This document shows, in pieces, positions 25,722 to 34,660 of a DNA stretch of 64,000 bases (position 1 is its first letter; each line of letters starts with the position of its first letter). Location of the stretch: NCBI GenBank assembly GCA_001683825.1, contig LXTR01000038.1, positions 310,001-374,000 of the forward strand, given 5' to 3'. The notes beneath the pieces are model-generated. The model made no database searches and was not told the DNA's origin. It saw nothing but the letters and a program-made list of their open reading frames with translations. A program made the translations under genes and the position numbers. This stretch comes from Flavobacteriaceae bacterium CP2B. GTDB taxonomy: Bacteria > Bacteroidota > Bacteroidia > Flavobacteriales > Flavobacteriaceae.

Positions 25722-27146
25722 ATGAGAACATTCTTTTTACTATCCCTTTTATTGGTAGCCGCAGGGGCCTATGCCCAGAAAATAACGCCTGAAAAAAAAG
25801 CAGTGTTGGCTTCGGTAGAGAAGCATGAGCTGGCCCTGATCGCCATTAGCGATTCTATTTGGTCGCTTGCGGAAACCGCATTCAACGAAACCGGTTCCTC
25901 CAGGATTCTCGCTGATTACGCGGAGAAAAACGGATTTGCCGTTGAAAGGGGGGTCGCGGGGATCCCTACGGCCTTTGTGGCCACCTATGGTACAGGCCGG
26001 CCGGTAATCAGTGTGCTGGGTGAATTTGATGCGCTCCCGGGCATATCGCAGAAAGCGCAACCTACCAAGGCCCCACTGGAAGAGGGGGCTGCCGGTCACG
26101 GCTGCGGGCACAACCTGTTTGGCGCTGCCAGTTTGGGGGCCGCCATTGCCGTCAAGGAGCTTATAGAACAAGGCAAACTCAAGGGGACCGTGAAGTTTTT
26201 TGGTACCCCGGCCGAGGAAAAATTCTTCGGGAAAATCTGGATGGTAAAAGAGGGGTTATGGGATGATGTGGATGTCAACCTCAGCTGGCACCCGGGGGCC
26301 AACATTGAAGCCGATGTACAATCTTCCCTCTCCCTGGTAGATTTCAAGGTAGAATTCTACGGGCAGGCAGCCCATGCCTCGGCTGACCCCTGGAATGGCC
26401 GCAGTGCCTCTGATGCCCTGGAGCTCTACACCACCGGGATCAACTATTACCGGGAGCACATCAAACCTACCACCCGCATCCATTACCACATCCAGGATGG
26501 GGGGCAGGTGGTCAATGTGGTGCCCGATTACGCCAAACTATGGGTACGGGTTCGGGACCCCAAGCGGTCCGAGATGCTTCCGGTTTACGAAAGGGTCCGG
26601 GAAATGGCCGAAGGCGCAGCCATCATGGCGGATGTCGATTTCAAAATCTCCCTTATTTCTGGCATATACGAAACCCTGGTCAACCGTGCCGGTGGGGCGG
26701 CCATGCAAAAAAACCTGGAACTCCTGGGGCCTATTAGTTACAGCGATGAGGAGATTGCTTTTGGGAAGAAAATCCAGGAAGCTACCGGAAAACCTCAGGT
26801 AGGGATGGACAGCGAGATCAAGCCGCTGGAAGAAACCCGCGAAAGCCCGGGGGGTGGATCTACAGACGTTGGTGACGTCAGCTGGAATGTCCCTAACATC
26901 AATTTAAGCGTTACCGTTGCCCCCAAGGACACCCCCTGGCACTCCTGGGCCGTGGTGGCCTGCGGGGGGATGAGCATTGGGCACAAAGGGATGGCCTATG
27001 CCGCCAGGGCATTGGGAATGACCATGGTAGACCTCTTTAAAGACCCCAGGCTGGTGCAGGAGGTGCAGGCCGAATTCAAGCAGCGCAAAGGAGACGAAAA
27101 ATACGAGGCCATGATACCCGAAGGCCCGCCCCCCATAGGAAACTAA
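25722..27146 (+). CDS. exported M20-family amidohydrolase (AbgB-like)
   Basis: A 474-residue exported peptidase M20-family protein: signal peptide (1-18, ending AYAQ), catalytic domain with GEFDALPGISQ and GHGCGHNLFG (metal ligands), the dimerisation domain near 205-320 with AQAAHASADPWNGRSA-like residues, and a late HSWAVVACGG segment. Relatives cleave p-aminobenzoyl-glutamate or N-acyl amino acids/indole-acetyl amides. The substrate cannot be told. It precedes a run of small stress/redox genes. Confidence 0.88.
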   Translation: MRTFFLLSLLLVAAGAYAQKITPEKKAVLASVEKHELALIAISDSIWSLAETAFNETGSSRILADYAEKNGFAVERGVAGIPTAFVATYGTGRPVISVLGEFDALPGISQKAQPTKAPLEEGAAGHGCGHNLFGAASLGAAIAVKELIEQGKLKGTVKFFGTPAEEKFFGKIWMVKEGLWDDVDVNLSWHPGANIEADVQSSLSLVDFKVEFYGQAAHASADPWNGRSASDALELYTTGINYYREHIKPTTRIHYHIQDGGQVVNVVPDYAKLWVRVRDPKRSEMLPVYERVREMAEGAAIMADVDFKISLISGIYETLVNRAGGAAMQKNLELLGPISYSDEEIAFGKKIQEATGKPQVGMDSEIKPLEETRESPGGGSTDVGDVSWNVPNINLSVTVAPKDTPWHSWAVVACGGMSIGHKGMAYAARALGMTMVDLFKDPRLVQEVQAEFKQRKGDEKYEAMIPEGPPPIGN

Positions 27147-27159
27147 TAAAGATATTGCT

Positions 27160-27333
27160 ATGTTTGGACTATTCCGTAAGAAATCAGAAAAAGAAAAATT
27201 GCAACGGCAGTACCAGAAACTCATGAAAGAAGCGTTTGAGTTGTCAAAGGTGAACCGGAGCCAATCCGATGGCAAATATGCCGAAGCCGAGGCGGTTCAA
27301 AAACGCATTGATGCCCTGTCTGCCAGTGAATAA
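27160..27333 (+). CDS. Lacal_2735 family small protein
   Basis: A 57-residue charged helical protein starting MFGLFRKKSEKEKLQRQY, then a KLMKEAFELSKVNR segment and a C-terminal helix with EAEAVQKRIDAL. Length and sequence match the small Lacal_2735 family known from Flavobacteriaceae; its role is unknown. ATG at 27160, TAA at 27331-27333. It lies 13 nt after the amidohydrolase and 13 nt before the GNAT gene, inside one apparent operon. Confidence 0.82.
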   Translation: MFGLFRKKSEKEKLQRQYQKLMKEAFELSKVNRSQSDGKYAEAEAVQKRIDALSASE

Positions 27334-27346
27334 CCCAAATTTAAAG

Positions 27347-27646
27347 ATGAAACCTACCTACCTGCTGAAAAACAACCGGATCAACAAGCAATATGAATTT
27401 CATATTGAAGGGAGTATCCCAAAAGTGGAATATAGACGCACCAAGGAAAAGATCTACCTGACCCATACCGAAATTCCGAAAAAACTGGAAGGGCAGGGCA
27501 TTGCATCCCAGCTGGTCAAGGCCGTTTTTGAAGAAATTGAACGACAGGGCCTTACCCTGGTCCCACTTTGCCCCTTTGTCGCGGGGTATATCCAGGAACA
27601 CCCCGAGTGGAAAAAACTGGTAGCAAAAGATGTAAATAGTATGTGA
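27347..27646 (+). CDS. YjdJ-type GNAT N-acetyltransferase
   Basis: A 99-residue minimal GNAT protein (Yjd-type/GCN5-related). The acetyl-CoA loop reads LEGQGIASQLVKAVFEEI and is followed by LVPLCPFVAGYIQEHPEW, both hallmarks of this short family. Start Met 27347 is chosen as residues ahead belong to another frame of the small upstream gene. In E. coli the yjdJ gene lies beside yjdI; here the next gene encodes a YjdI-like ferredoxin domain, the same pairing. The substrate is unknown. Confidence 0.87.
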   Translation: MKPTYLLKNNRINKQYEFHIEGSIPKVEYRRTKEKIYLTHTEIPKKLEGQGIASQLVKAVFEEIERQGLTLVPLCPFVAGYIQEHPEWKKLVAKDVNSM

Positions 27647-27648
27647 TC

Positions 27649-28083
27649 ATGGCCGAAAAGGAAATAGTAAAAGAGTATTCAGAAGGAGGTATCACCGTGG
27701 TCTGGAAGCCACAGAAGTGCATTCATTCGGGCGTATGTGTGAAGACCTTACCCGAGGTTTATCACCCGGAATCCCGACCGTGGATTCAACCGGAAAAGGC
27801 TACCATAAAAGACCTGAAGGCACAAATAGACCTATGCCCTTCCGGAGCCCTTTCTTATAAACTCAAAGGGGAACAGCCCGAATCCGGGGCCGACCCGGCG
27901 TCCGGGACCCGGGTAGAGGTGATCGCCAAAGGCCCCCTGATGGTGCATGGGATGCTGGAGGTTCGCCTGGCCGATGGCTCCATAGAACAAAAAAAGCGGA
28001 GCACCGCCTTTTGCCGGTGCGGGAGTTCTGGCAACAAACCCTACTGTGACGGCTCTCATAAAAAGAGCGGTTTTGAGGGCTGA
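27649..28083 (+). CDS. YjdI-type ferredoxin fused to a CDGSH iron-sulfur domain
   Basis: A 144-residue fusion. The N-terminal YjdI (Fer4_19-like) domain has CIHSGVCVKTLPEVY and a later DLCPSGAL, giving four Cys of a mono-cluster. The C-terminal CDGSH domain has CRCGSSGNKPYCDGSH, the 3-Cys/1-His ligand set of a 2Fe-2S cluster. It is thus a small two-cluster redox or cluster-transfer protein. A GTG at 27643 could also serve; I chose ATG 27649, 2 nt after the GNAT stop. A terminator follows. Confidence 0.9.
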   Translation: MAEKEIVKEYSEGGITVVWKPQKCIHSGVCVKTLPEVYHPESRPWIQPEKATIKDLKAQIDLCPSGALSYKLKGEQPESGADPASGTRVEVIAKGPLMVHGMLEVRLADGSIEQKKRSTAFCRCGSSGNKPYCDGSHKKSGFEG

Positions 28084-28146
28084 ACCCGGTTACAAAAATG
28101 GTTACACCGCATTTTGTCGAATCCAAGGTTCTAAATAAACGAGGCG

Positions 28147-28185
28147 GCTTCCAGCGGAGGCGGCCCCTGGAAAGCAACTTTTTTT
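28147..28185 (+). terminator. probable intrinsic terminator
   Basis: GCTTCCAG (28147-28154) pairs with CTGGAAAGC (28167-28175) with one bulged A, followed by a T7 run (28179-28185). It closes the amidohydrolase-to-CDGSH operon and lies just ahead of the pirin gene. Confidence 0.5.
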
Positions 28186-28197
28186 AGTACGGGTAGT

Positions 28198-29202
28198 ATG
28201 AGTAAACCAATAAAACGCCTTTTTCAATTGGGTTTTCCATGGGAAACCCAGGACCCCTTTCTCTTTTGTGTATACCACCTGGACTACTATCCAAGGGGCA
28301 ATGAAGCCATGGGCCCCGACGCATCCCTGGAGGGGCGGACCCTGGGGAACGACTTTGTTATACAGGATGGATGGCGCATGTACCACGGGCACGTCGTTCC
28401 CGGGTTCCCGTCGCATCCGCACAGGGGCTTTGAAACCATCACCATGGTGAACCAGGGCTTTTGCGACCATTCAGATTCCCTGGGGGCTGCCGGCCGTTTC
28501 GGGCAGGGGGATGTACAATGGATGACGGCTGGCAGGGGGGTACAACATTCCGAAATGTTCCCCTTGCTGAACACCGATAAGGAGAATACCCTTGAATTGT
28601 TCCAGATTTGGTTGAATTTACCCGGGGCCGGGAAGTTCGCCGAACCGCATTTTAAGATGTTGTGGCATGAGGAGATCCCGCTGGTGACAGAAAATGGGGT
28701 CCAGGTAAAAGTAGTCTGCGGGGCCTTCCGGCAACACACAGGCCCCAAACCCGCACCCGATTCCTGGGCCGCGGCCGCCGACAACCAGGTGGCCATCTGG
28801 AATATCCACATGCAGCCCCATACCCGGCTAGCCCTTCCGCTGGCAGCGGAAGGCGCCAACCGCTCCCTGTACTATTATTCAGGCGGAGGCGCCCAGGTAC
28901 AGTCAACCCCAATGAAACAGGGATTCGGTGCGGATTTGGATCCCAGCTCGGAAGTAGTCCTCCAAAACGGGGAGCATAGCTCCCATTTCCTGCTCCTGCA
29001 GGGAAAACCCATAGGGGAGCCGGTGGCCAAATACGGCCCTTTTGTGATGAATACCGATGCCGAAATACAACAAGCCATGAAGGAATACCGTCTCACCCAG
29101 TTCGGTGGATGGCCATGGCCGCATACAGATCATGTTCACCCACGGGAAGCCGGGCGTTTTGCGCGATACCCGGATGGGACCCGTATCGACAAGCCGCTTT
29201 GA
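28198..29202 (+). CDS. pirin family protein
   Basis: A 334-residue bicupin. The N-terminal cupin carries the metal site HPHRGFETI (with a later MTAGRGVQHSE), and the C-terminal cupin holds the Gln/Glu-poor second half. Pirins bind Fe(II); some act as quercetin 2,3-dioxygenases and others as redox-sensing regulators. Long C-terminal extension ending in DGTRIDKPL. It stands after a terminator, so it probably has its own promoter. Confidence 0.9.
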   Translation: MSKPIKRLFQLGFPWETQDPFLFCVYHLDYYPRGNEAMGPDASLEGRTLGNDFVIQDGWRMYHGHVVPGFPSHPHRGFETITMVNQGFCDHSDSLGAAGRFGQGDVQWMTAGRGVQHSEMFPLLNTDKENTLELFQIWLNLPGAGKFAEPHFKMLWHEEIPLVTENGVQVKVVCGAFRQHTGPKPAPDSWAAAADNQVAIWNIHMQPHTRLALPLAAEGANRSLYYYSGGGAQVQSTPMKQGFGADLDPSSEVVLQNGEHSSHFLLLQGKPIGEPVAKYGPFVMNTDAEIQQAMKEYRLTQFGGWPWPHTDHVHPREAGRFARYPDGTRIDKPL

Positions 29203-29324
29203 TGCGGGCCTGCCACGCCCGTATTCTGTGACATCCGTGTCAGGCGTTCGTTATTTTGTGATTATTGCAACCGGTCATTGATGTTGGGACCGACGATACG
29301 TAATTTTACCCAAAAATCCATCTG

Positions 29325-29768
29325 ATGCTACTGGAGGTTATCCGGATCCTGTTTGATTTTGGCCTGGTGGTCTTTTTCTGGATGCTGCAGCTGGTGGTAT
29401 ACCCCAGTTGGCAACATTTCCAGGATGAGGCCCTGATTCACTGGTACCATACCGGCAAAGGGAAAATTTGGTATCTGGGCCTTTTCCTGGGGCCGGGGCA
29501 ACTGTTTTTTTCGGGGATCCAACTCTTGTGGGCCCCGTCTACCTATACCGCCCTTACCTTCGCCATCATCATGTTCCTCTGGGGCTACAGCTTCACTGTA
29601 ATGAGCTCGGTCCACAACCAAATTATGGGCGGGACCGATACCAGTGAGGAACATCGCGGGAAGCTACTCAAGTACAATTGGGTACGGGTCGTAGGCTGCT
29701 CGTTCATCTTCATCTGGAGTTTTGTGCAGCTGAGCAGCCGATTGTCTTTCTTCGGGGATCCCGGCTAA
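29325..29768 (+). CDS. hypothetical four-span membrane protein
   Basis: A 147-residue protein with four hydrophobic segments (about 7-26, 49-68, 74-94, 117-136) and short charged loops such as QIMGGTDTSEEHRGKL. I do not recognise a named family. The size and layout resemble small DUF4149-like or cytochrome-less membrane proteins. Its stop overlaps the convergent murA stop by 4 nt. Confidence 0.65.
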   Translation: MLLEVIRILFDFGLVVFFWMLQLVVYPSWQHFQDEALIHWYHTGKGKIWYLGLFLGPGQLFFSGIQLLWAPSTYTALTFAIIMFLWGYSFTVMSSVHNQIMGGTDTSEEHRGKLLKYNWVRVVGCSFIFIWSFVQLSSRLSFFGDPG

Positions 29769-31072
29769 ACCCTTGTAATATTTGCGCCTATAGCCCGCAA
29801 GCGGGTATCGATCTGCTCGTAGCCCCGGTCGATCTGTTCAATGTTGTGGATTGTGGAAATGCCCTTGGCGGATAGGGCTGCAATGAGCAAGGACACCCCG
29901 GCCCTGATGTCAGGAGACACCATGGTGGTGGCTTTCAGGGTAGATTTAAAATCATGGCCGATGACAATGGCCCTGTGGGGGTCGCACAAAATGATCTTGG
30001 CCCCCATATCGATTAGCTTATCGACAAAGAACAAACGGCTTTCGAACATTTTCTGATGGATCACGACTTCGCCCTTGGCCTGGGTCGCCATCACCAGGAT
30101 GATACTGAGTAGGTCCGGGGTGAGCCCTGGCCAGGGCGCATCTGCCACGGTTAGGATGGAGCCGTCTATATAGTTTTGAATCTCGTAGCCGTCATTGTGT
30201 TCAGGGATATAGATGTCCTCCCCTTTGCGTTGGAGTTGCAATCCCAATTTCTGAAAGACCGCGGGTATTTGCCCCAGGTCATCCCAACTCACATCCTTGA
30301 TCGTCAGTTCGCTACGCGTCATGGCGGCCAGGCCAATCCAGCTCCCAATTTCAATCATGTCGGGCAGCATGGTGTGTTCGGTCCCCTTCAATGCATTCAC
30401 CCCTTCTATTTTGAGCAGGTTAGAGCCAATCCCGCTGATCTTGGCCCCCATCCTGTTCAGCATTTTGCAGAGCTGCTGCAGGTAGGGTTCGCAAGCGGCG
30501 TTGTAAATGGTGGTCTCCCCTTCTGCCAGCACTGCCGCCATAACTATGTTGGCCGTACCTGTGACCGATGCCTCGTCGAGCAACATATAGGTGCCCTGCA
30601 GCTTTTCGGCTTCCACCCCGTAGAAGTGTTCTTCCCGGTTGTATCGGAAACGGGCGCCCAGGTTGATAAACCCCGAAAAATGAGTGTCCAGCCTGCGGCG
30701 GCCGATTTTATCGCCCCCCGGCTTGGGGATATAGCCTTTCCCGAATCGCGCCAGCAAGGGCCCTACCAGCATGATGGACCCACGCAGTCCGCGTCCGTCC
30801 TGTTTAAACGCATCGGACTGCAGGTAATCCAAATTGATATCATCTGCCATAAAGGTATAAGACCCCTTGCCCTTTTTCTGGATCTTAACCCCAAGGTCCT
30901 CCAGGATGGCAATGAGTTTATTGACATCGACGATATCCGGTATGTTGTTGATGGTTACCTTTTCTGGCGTGAGGAGGACGGCGCAAAGGATTTGCAAAGC
31001 TTCATTCTTGGCTCCTTGTGGGGTGATCGATCCGTGTAATTTCTGACCACCCTCTATTCTGAATGTTCCCAT
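29765..31072 (-). CDS. murA: UDP-N-acetylglucosamine 1-carboxyvinyltransferase MurA
   Basis: A 435-residue EPSP-synthase-fold enzyme, the first committed step of peptidoglycan synthesis (enolpyruvyl transfer from PEP to UDP-GlcNAc). The early QGAKNEAL (19-26, with Lys22 and Asn23) and the loop PGGDKIGRRRLDTH (118-131) identify MurA. The residue equal to E. coli Cys115, the fosfomycin target, is Asp121. The same change gives natural fosfomycin insensitivity in Mycobacterium and Chlamydia. It lies 14 nt downstream of the DUF4290 gene on the same strand. Confidence 0.95.
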   Translation of the reverse strand: MGTFRIEGGQKLHGSITPQGAKNEALQILCAVLLTPEKVTINNIPDIVDVNKLIAILEDLGVKIQKKGKGSYTFMADDINLDYLQSDAFKQDGRGLRGSIMLVGPLLARFGKGYIPKPGGDKIGRRRLDTHFSGFINLGARFRYNREEHFYGVEAEKLQGTYMLLDEASVTGTANIVMAAVLAEGETTIYNAACEPYLQQLCKMLNRMGAKISGIGSNLLKIEGVNALKGTEHTMLPDMIEIGSWIGLAAMTRSELTIKDVSWDDLGQIPAVFQKLGLQLQRKGEDIYIPEHNDGYEIQNYIDGSILTVADAPWPGLTPDLLSIILVMATQAKGEVVIHQKMFESRLFFVDKLIDMGAKIILCDPHRAIVIGHDFKSTLKATTMVSPDIRAGVSLLIAALSAKGISTIHNIEQIDRGYEQIDTRLRAIGANITRV

Positions 31073-31086
31073 GTACGGAAGAAGGT

Positions 31087-31740
31087 TTAATAGCGTTTTT
31101 TACCCCTGGAACTGCTTCTTTGGCTCTTTTTACCGGAAGTACTGCGATTGGATTTTGCTACTTTGTTCTTGAGGAATTGCCCGCTTTCGGTAAGGTTCTC
31201 GCCATCCGAAGCCAGGTCGATCTCCCCGTCGCTCAATTCGTACAAGTGGTCAAAGATGACCTGGTCATCTACCGTGTCCTTGTTCCAGTTCAGGTAGCAT
31301 TTTTTCATGTGGTTGGCGATGGCGTATTCCAGGCCGTCGCGTTTGGCGCCTTTTTCCCATTTAACCGCCACGTCTATCATCCGTTTGATGTTATTCCCGT
31401 AAAAGCGGTATTTTGGATGGTTTTGGGGATATTCCAGCGGATCGGGCCTCTGCTGCAGCATTTCCTTGGTAGTAATGGGAAAAGGGGAATCTACGTCCAG
31501 TTTAAAATCGGACATGATAAATAACTGGTCCCATAATTTGTGCTGAAAATCGGGGACGTCGCGCAGGTGGGGCTGGAGGTTCCCCATCACGCTTATGATG
31601 GACTGGGCCACGCGGTTGCGTTCTTCCGGGTCTTCGATGGAAACACAATAATCCACCATTTTCTGGAAATGGCGGCCGTATTCCGGGATGATCAGTTTGG
31701 TACGTTCGGTATTGTATTCTAGGGTTTCTACTGCGTTCAA
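31087..31740 (-). CDS. DUF4290 domain protein
   Basis: A 217-residue Bacteroidota-specific protein: the DUF4290 core covers about 1-180 (starting MNAVETLEYNTERTKLIIPE, with YGRHFQKMVDYC and NHMKKCYLNWNKDTVDD), followed by a basic Ser/Arg/Lys-rich tail (about 190-217) suited to binding nucleic acid or the ribosome. Function unknown. It is 14 nt upstream of murA, a pairing often kept in Flavobacteriia. Confidence 0.9.
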   Translation of the reverse strand: MNAVETLEYNTERTKLIIPEYGRHFQKMVDYCVSIEDPEERNRVAQSIISVMGNLQPHLRDVPDFQHKLWDQLFIMSDFKLDVDSPFPITTKEMLQQRPDPLEYPQNHPKYRFYGNNIKRMIDVAVKWEKGAKRDGLEYAIANHMKKCYLNWNKDTVDDQVIFDHLYELSDGEIDLASDGENLTESGQFLKNKVAKSNRSTSGKKSQRSSSRGKKRY

Positions 31741-31823
31741 ATTAATAAAATTAAGTGAAAATCTTTAGTTCAGGAAGTGGTGTCAAAGTTGCAAAGTAAC
31801 AAAATTCCAAGAGAATAACCAGC

Positions 31824-32111
31824 CTAAAGTGAGATAACCCCTTCTACCTCCCCCACTTGCTTGTACTTGTCTATGACCGCGTCCGGGTCATTCAGGTTTA
31901 CCATAATCGAGATACTCGTATAAGTGCCTTTCCGGGATTGCTTAAATTCAATCACCGCACCCGTGTTGTCAAAAATACTGTGTATTCGCGCTATCTTATC
32001 CGTATCCGTAGGGACGATAAACTTGTAGAGGTAATCTGATGGCCAGGAATGGGTGTTTGAAAGTTCCACTTTGAGCCTGCTGTAAAATTCTTCTGATTTT
32101 TCCGTATCCAT
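31824..32111 (-). CDS. DUF493 family protein
   Basis: A 95-residue protein with ACT-like fold character: SWPSDYLYKFIVP, KQSRKGTYTSISIMV and a final EVEGVISL. DUF493 (YbeD-like) proteins have an ACT-type domain and unknown function; E. coli YbeD lies beside lipB. I start at ATG 32111, since the open frame ahead has no family similarity. It is divergent from the NTPase gene, and the two promoters share the short gap. Confidence 0.88.
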   Translation of the reverse strand: MDTEKSEEFYSRLKVELSNTHSWPSDYLYKFIVPTDTDKIARIHSIFDNTGAVIEFKQSRKGTYTSISIMVNLNDPDAVIDKYKQVGEVEGVISL

Positions 32112-32171
32112 CCCAGAATTTTTACAAATATACGGCTTCAATGCTAATTTTTTATGCTTGTCCCTATTGAT

Positions 32172-32179
32172 TACTTTTG
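32172..32179 (+). promoter_or_regulatory. -7 promoter element for the AAA ATPase gene
   Basis: TACTTTTG is an exact TAnnTTTG match 19 nt ahead of the TTG at 32199. It lies downstream of the first possible ATG (32154), which argues that translation begins at the TTG. Confidence 0.5.
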
Positions 32180-32198
32180 CACTATTAAAACAGCGGTA

Positions 32199-32771
32199 TT
32201 GAAGCCAAAGAAAATCGTAATTACCGGGGGGCCCGGCACCGGCAAGTCTTCTATCATCCATGAGTTGGAGGCCACCGGTTTTCATTGCTTCCACGAGGTG
32301 ATACGCAGTATGACCCTGCAGGCAAAAAAACAGGTAGATCCCGATGCTATGGTGACCAACCCCCTGGCTTTTGTATCGGACCCGTATCAATTTAACCATG
32401 AACTGCTGCATGGCCGGTTACAGCATTTCCACCAGGCTTCGGAGATCACCCAGGCAGTGGTATTTTATGACCGGGGCATTCCCGACGTACTGGCGTATAT
32501 GGATTTTTTCAGGCAACCCTACGGCAATGAGTTTGAAGCTGCCTGCCTGGAGCACCGCTATGATAAGGTGTTGTTGCTCCCCCCCTGGGAAGACATTTAC
32601 GTGTCTGACAATGAACGACTCGAAAGTTTTGAGGAAGCCCTGCAGATCCATCAATACCTGTCAGACACCTACAAGCGTTTTGGTTATACCCCTGAATCCG
32701 TCCCCGAAGGGACGGTCCGGGAACGCGCTGCCCACATCCTGCAAGAATTAACCAGGGAACAATACTTGTGA
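32199..32771 (+). CDS. AAA family ATPase/NTPase
   Basis: A 190-residue P-loop protein (AAA_28-like). The Walker A motif GGPGTGKSS lies at about 8-16; FYDRGIPD (Walker B-like Asp) and VRERAAHIL (late Arg) follow. Such proteins resemble nucleoside or gluconate kinases and are common beside recQ in Flavobacteriaceae; the substrate is unknown. I favour the TTG at 32199 (reads MKPKKIVITGG) over ATG 32154, because a promoter element sits between them and homologues start close to the P-loop. The end overlaps recQ by 4 nt (GTGA). Confidence 0.8.
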   Translation: MKPKKIVITGGPGTGKSSIIHELEATGFHCFHEVIRSMTLQAKKQVDPDAMVTNPLAFVSDPYQFNHELLHGRLQHFHQASEITQAVVFYDRGIPDVLAYMDFFRQPYGNEFEAACLEHRYDKVLLLPPWEDIYVSDNERLESFEEALQIHQYLSDTYKRFGYTPESVPEGTVRERAAHILQELTREQYL

Positions 32772-34660
32772 ATCCATACGAACTCTTAGACAAATACTGG
32801 GGTTACCCGGAATTCAGGGGCTCGCAGCTCCAGATCATCCAGGCGGTCCTCAACCGACGGGATGTGCTGGCCCTGCTTCCCACCGGCGCGGGCAAATCGC
32901 TTTGTTACCAGCTTCCTGCTCTGGCCGCGGATGGGATGTGTATCGTAGTGTCTCCCCTTATCGCCCTGATCCAGGACCAGGTTGCCTCCCTCAAACGGAA
33001 AGGCATCAAAGCCCTGGCGCTGACCGGTGGCCTGCCCGAAGAGGAGGTGATCAACCTCCTGGACAATTGCCAATTCGGGAATTACAAGTTTCTGTACCTG
33101 TCTCCCGAACGGCTGCAGCAACCCATGGTACAGGAGCGCATCAGCCAGTTGCATGTCAACCTGCTCGCTATTGATGAAGCCCATTGTATCTCACAATGGG
33201 GAAACGATTTCAGGCCGGCGTACCTTCACTGTGCCGTGTTGCGCACCCTGCAGCCAGCGGCACCGGTGATAGCCCTGACGGCGACGGCCACCAAAGAGGT
33301 AGCTGCGGAAATCGTCGAAAACCTGGGCCTCAGCAACAGTATCACCTTCAAGGATTCGTTCCTGAGGGACAATATTGCCTACCAGGTACTCCGGGAAGAA
33401 GACAAAGCCTACCGGTTAAAACACTGGTGTTCCCGGGAAGGCGGGAGTGGTATCGTTTACGTGCGCACCCGTAGGTTGGCAGAGGAGGTGTCTGCCATGC
33501 TCCATAAGAGCGGGAGTCCCTCGGCCTTTTTCCATGGGGGCCTGAGCCGTAAGGAGAAAGAGGACAGGCTCAAGGGGTGGATGAGGTCAAAACCGGGGAT
33601 CATGGTAGCGACCAACGCCTTTGGAATGGGCGTGGATAAAGCAGATGTCCGCTGGGTAGTACACTACCAGATTCCCGAAAGTATCGAAAACTACTTCCAG
33701 GAAGCGGGCAGGGCCGGGAGGGATGGCCTGCCGGCTACGGCCCTCCTGCTCTGCAACCCCGCCGATGAATCGCAGCTCAAGAACCAGTTTTTGGGGACCC
33801 TGCCCGATATCCCCTTCCTGAAAAAGCTTTATAAAAACCTGAACAACTATTTCCAGATCTCGTATGGGACCGGGGAAAACAGCCGCTATAACTTTCACTT
33901 TCACGAGTTTTGCGAGGCCTATAAACTCAATGCGATCCTGTCCTATAATGGCCTGCAGGTGCTCGACCAGCAATCTGTGATCGCCTTGTCCCAAAACTTC
34001 AAGCGGAAGACCCGGTTACAATTTGTGGCCTCCAAGGCCCAGGTTTGGTCCTACCTCGAAAAAAACCCTACCCTGGCCCCCACCATACAACTCTTGTTGC
34101 GGACCTATGGCGGACTTTTTGATTACGAGACAAAAATCAATACCTTATTGCTGTCAAAAAAAGCCGGTATCCCGGAAGATGCCGTTTTGAACCTGCTGGA
34201 AAAACTGCATGCCGATGGGATGGTCACCTACCAGGCCCATCACGGCGACCTGGATATCACCTTCCTGGTCCCCAGGGAAGACGATCGCACCATCCACCAT
34301 TTTGCACCACAGGTGCGCAAGCACCAGCAGGTACGGTCCGGCAAACTGCGGATGATGTTGCAATACGTGAATGACCATAAGCATTGCCGGACCCGGCAGT
34401 TGCTGGGGTATTTTGGGGAAAAGATGCCCTCAGACTGCGGGAAATGCGATGTATGCCTCCGCAGGAAAAGGATATCACGTGCTGGCATAAAACCGGTAGA
34501 AGCAGAAATCCTGGCCCTCCTGAAAGAGGGAAGTCGCTCATCGCGTGCCATCATAGCCGCCTTGGACCGGGAAGAAGGCCATGTACTCAAAGCCCTGCAA
34601 CTGTTGCTGGAGACAGGACAAATTGGCATCACCGCTAAAAACGAATATACGCTCAACTAG
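32768..34660 (+). CDS. recQ: ATP-dependent DNA helicase RecQ
   Basis: A 630-residue SF2 helicase. Walker A GAGKS (40-44), DEAH (136-139), SAT-like TATATK, the late GRAGRDG motif and a zinc site with CEAYKL plus CGKCDVC (RQC-type) are present. The C-terminal 60 residues form a small helical domain rather than a clear HRDC. RecQ unwinds DNA in recombination and fork repair. It starts with GTG at 32768, overlapping the upstream gene by 4 nt, and is directly followed by fmt. Confidence 0.94.
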   Translation: MNPYELLDKYWGYPEFRGSQLQIIQAVLNRRDVLALLPTGAGKSLCYQLPALAADGMCIVVSPLIALIQDQVASLKRKGIKALALTGGLPEEEVINLLDNCQFGNYKFLYLSPERLQQPMVQERISQLHVNLLAIDEAHCISQWGNDFRPAYLHCAVLRTLQPAAPVIALTATATKEVAAEIVENLGLSNSITFKDSFLRDNIAYQVLREEDKAYRLKHWCSREGGSGIVYVRTRRLAEEVSAMLHKSGSPSAFFHGGLSRKEKEDRLKGWMRSKPGIMVATNAFGMGVDKADVRWVVHYQIPESIENYFQEAGRAGRDGLPATALLLCNPADESQLKNQFLGTLPDIPFLKKLYKNLNNYFQISYGTGENSRYNFHFHEFCEAYKLNAILSYNGLQVLDQQSVIALSQNFKRKTRLQFVASKAQVWSYLEKNPTLAPTIQLLLRTYGGLFDYETKINTLLLSKKAGIPEDAVLNLLEKLHADGMVTYQAHHGDLDITFLVPREDDRTIHHFAPQVRKHQQVRSGKLRMMLQYVNDHKHCRTRQLLGYFGEKMPSDCGKCDVCLRRKRISRAGIKPVEAEILALLKEGSRSSRAIIAALDREEGHVLKALQLLLETGQIGITAKNEYTLN

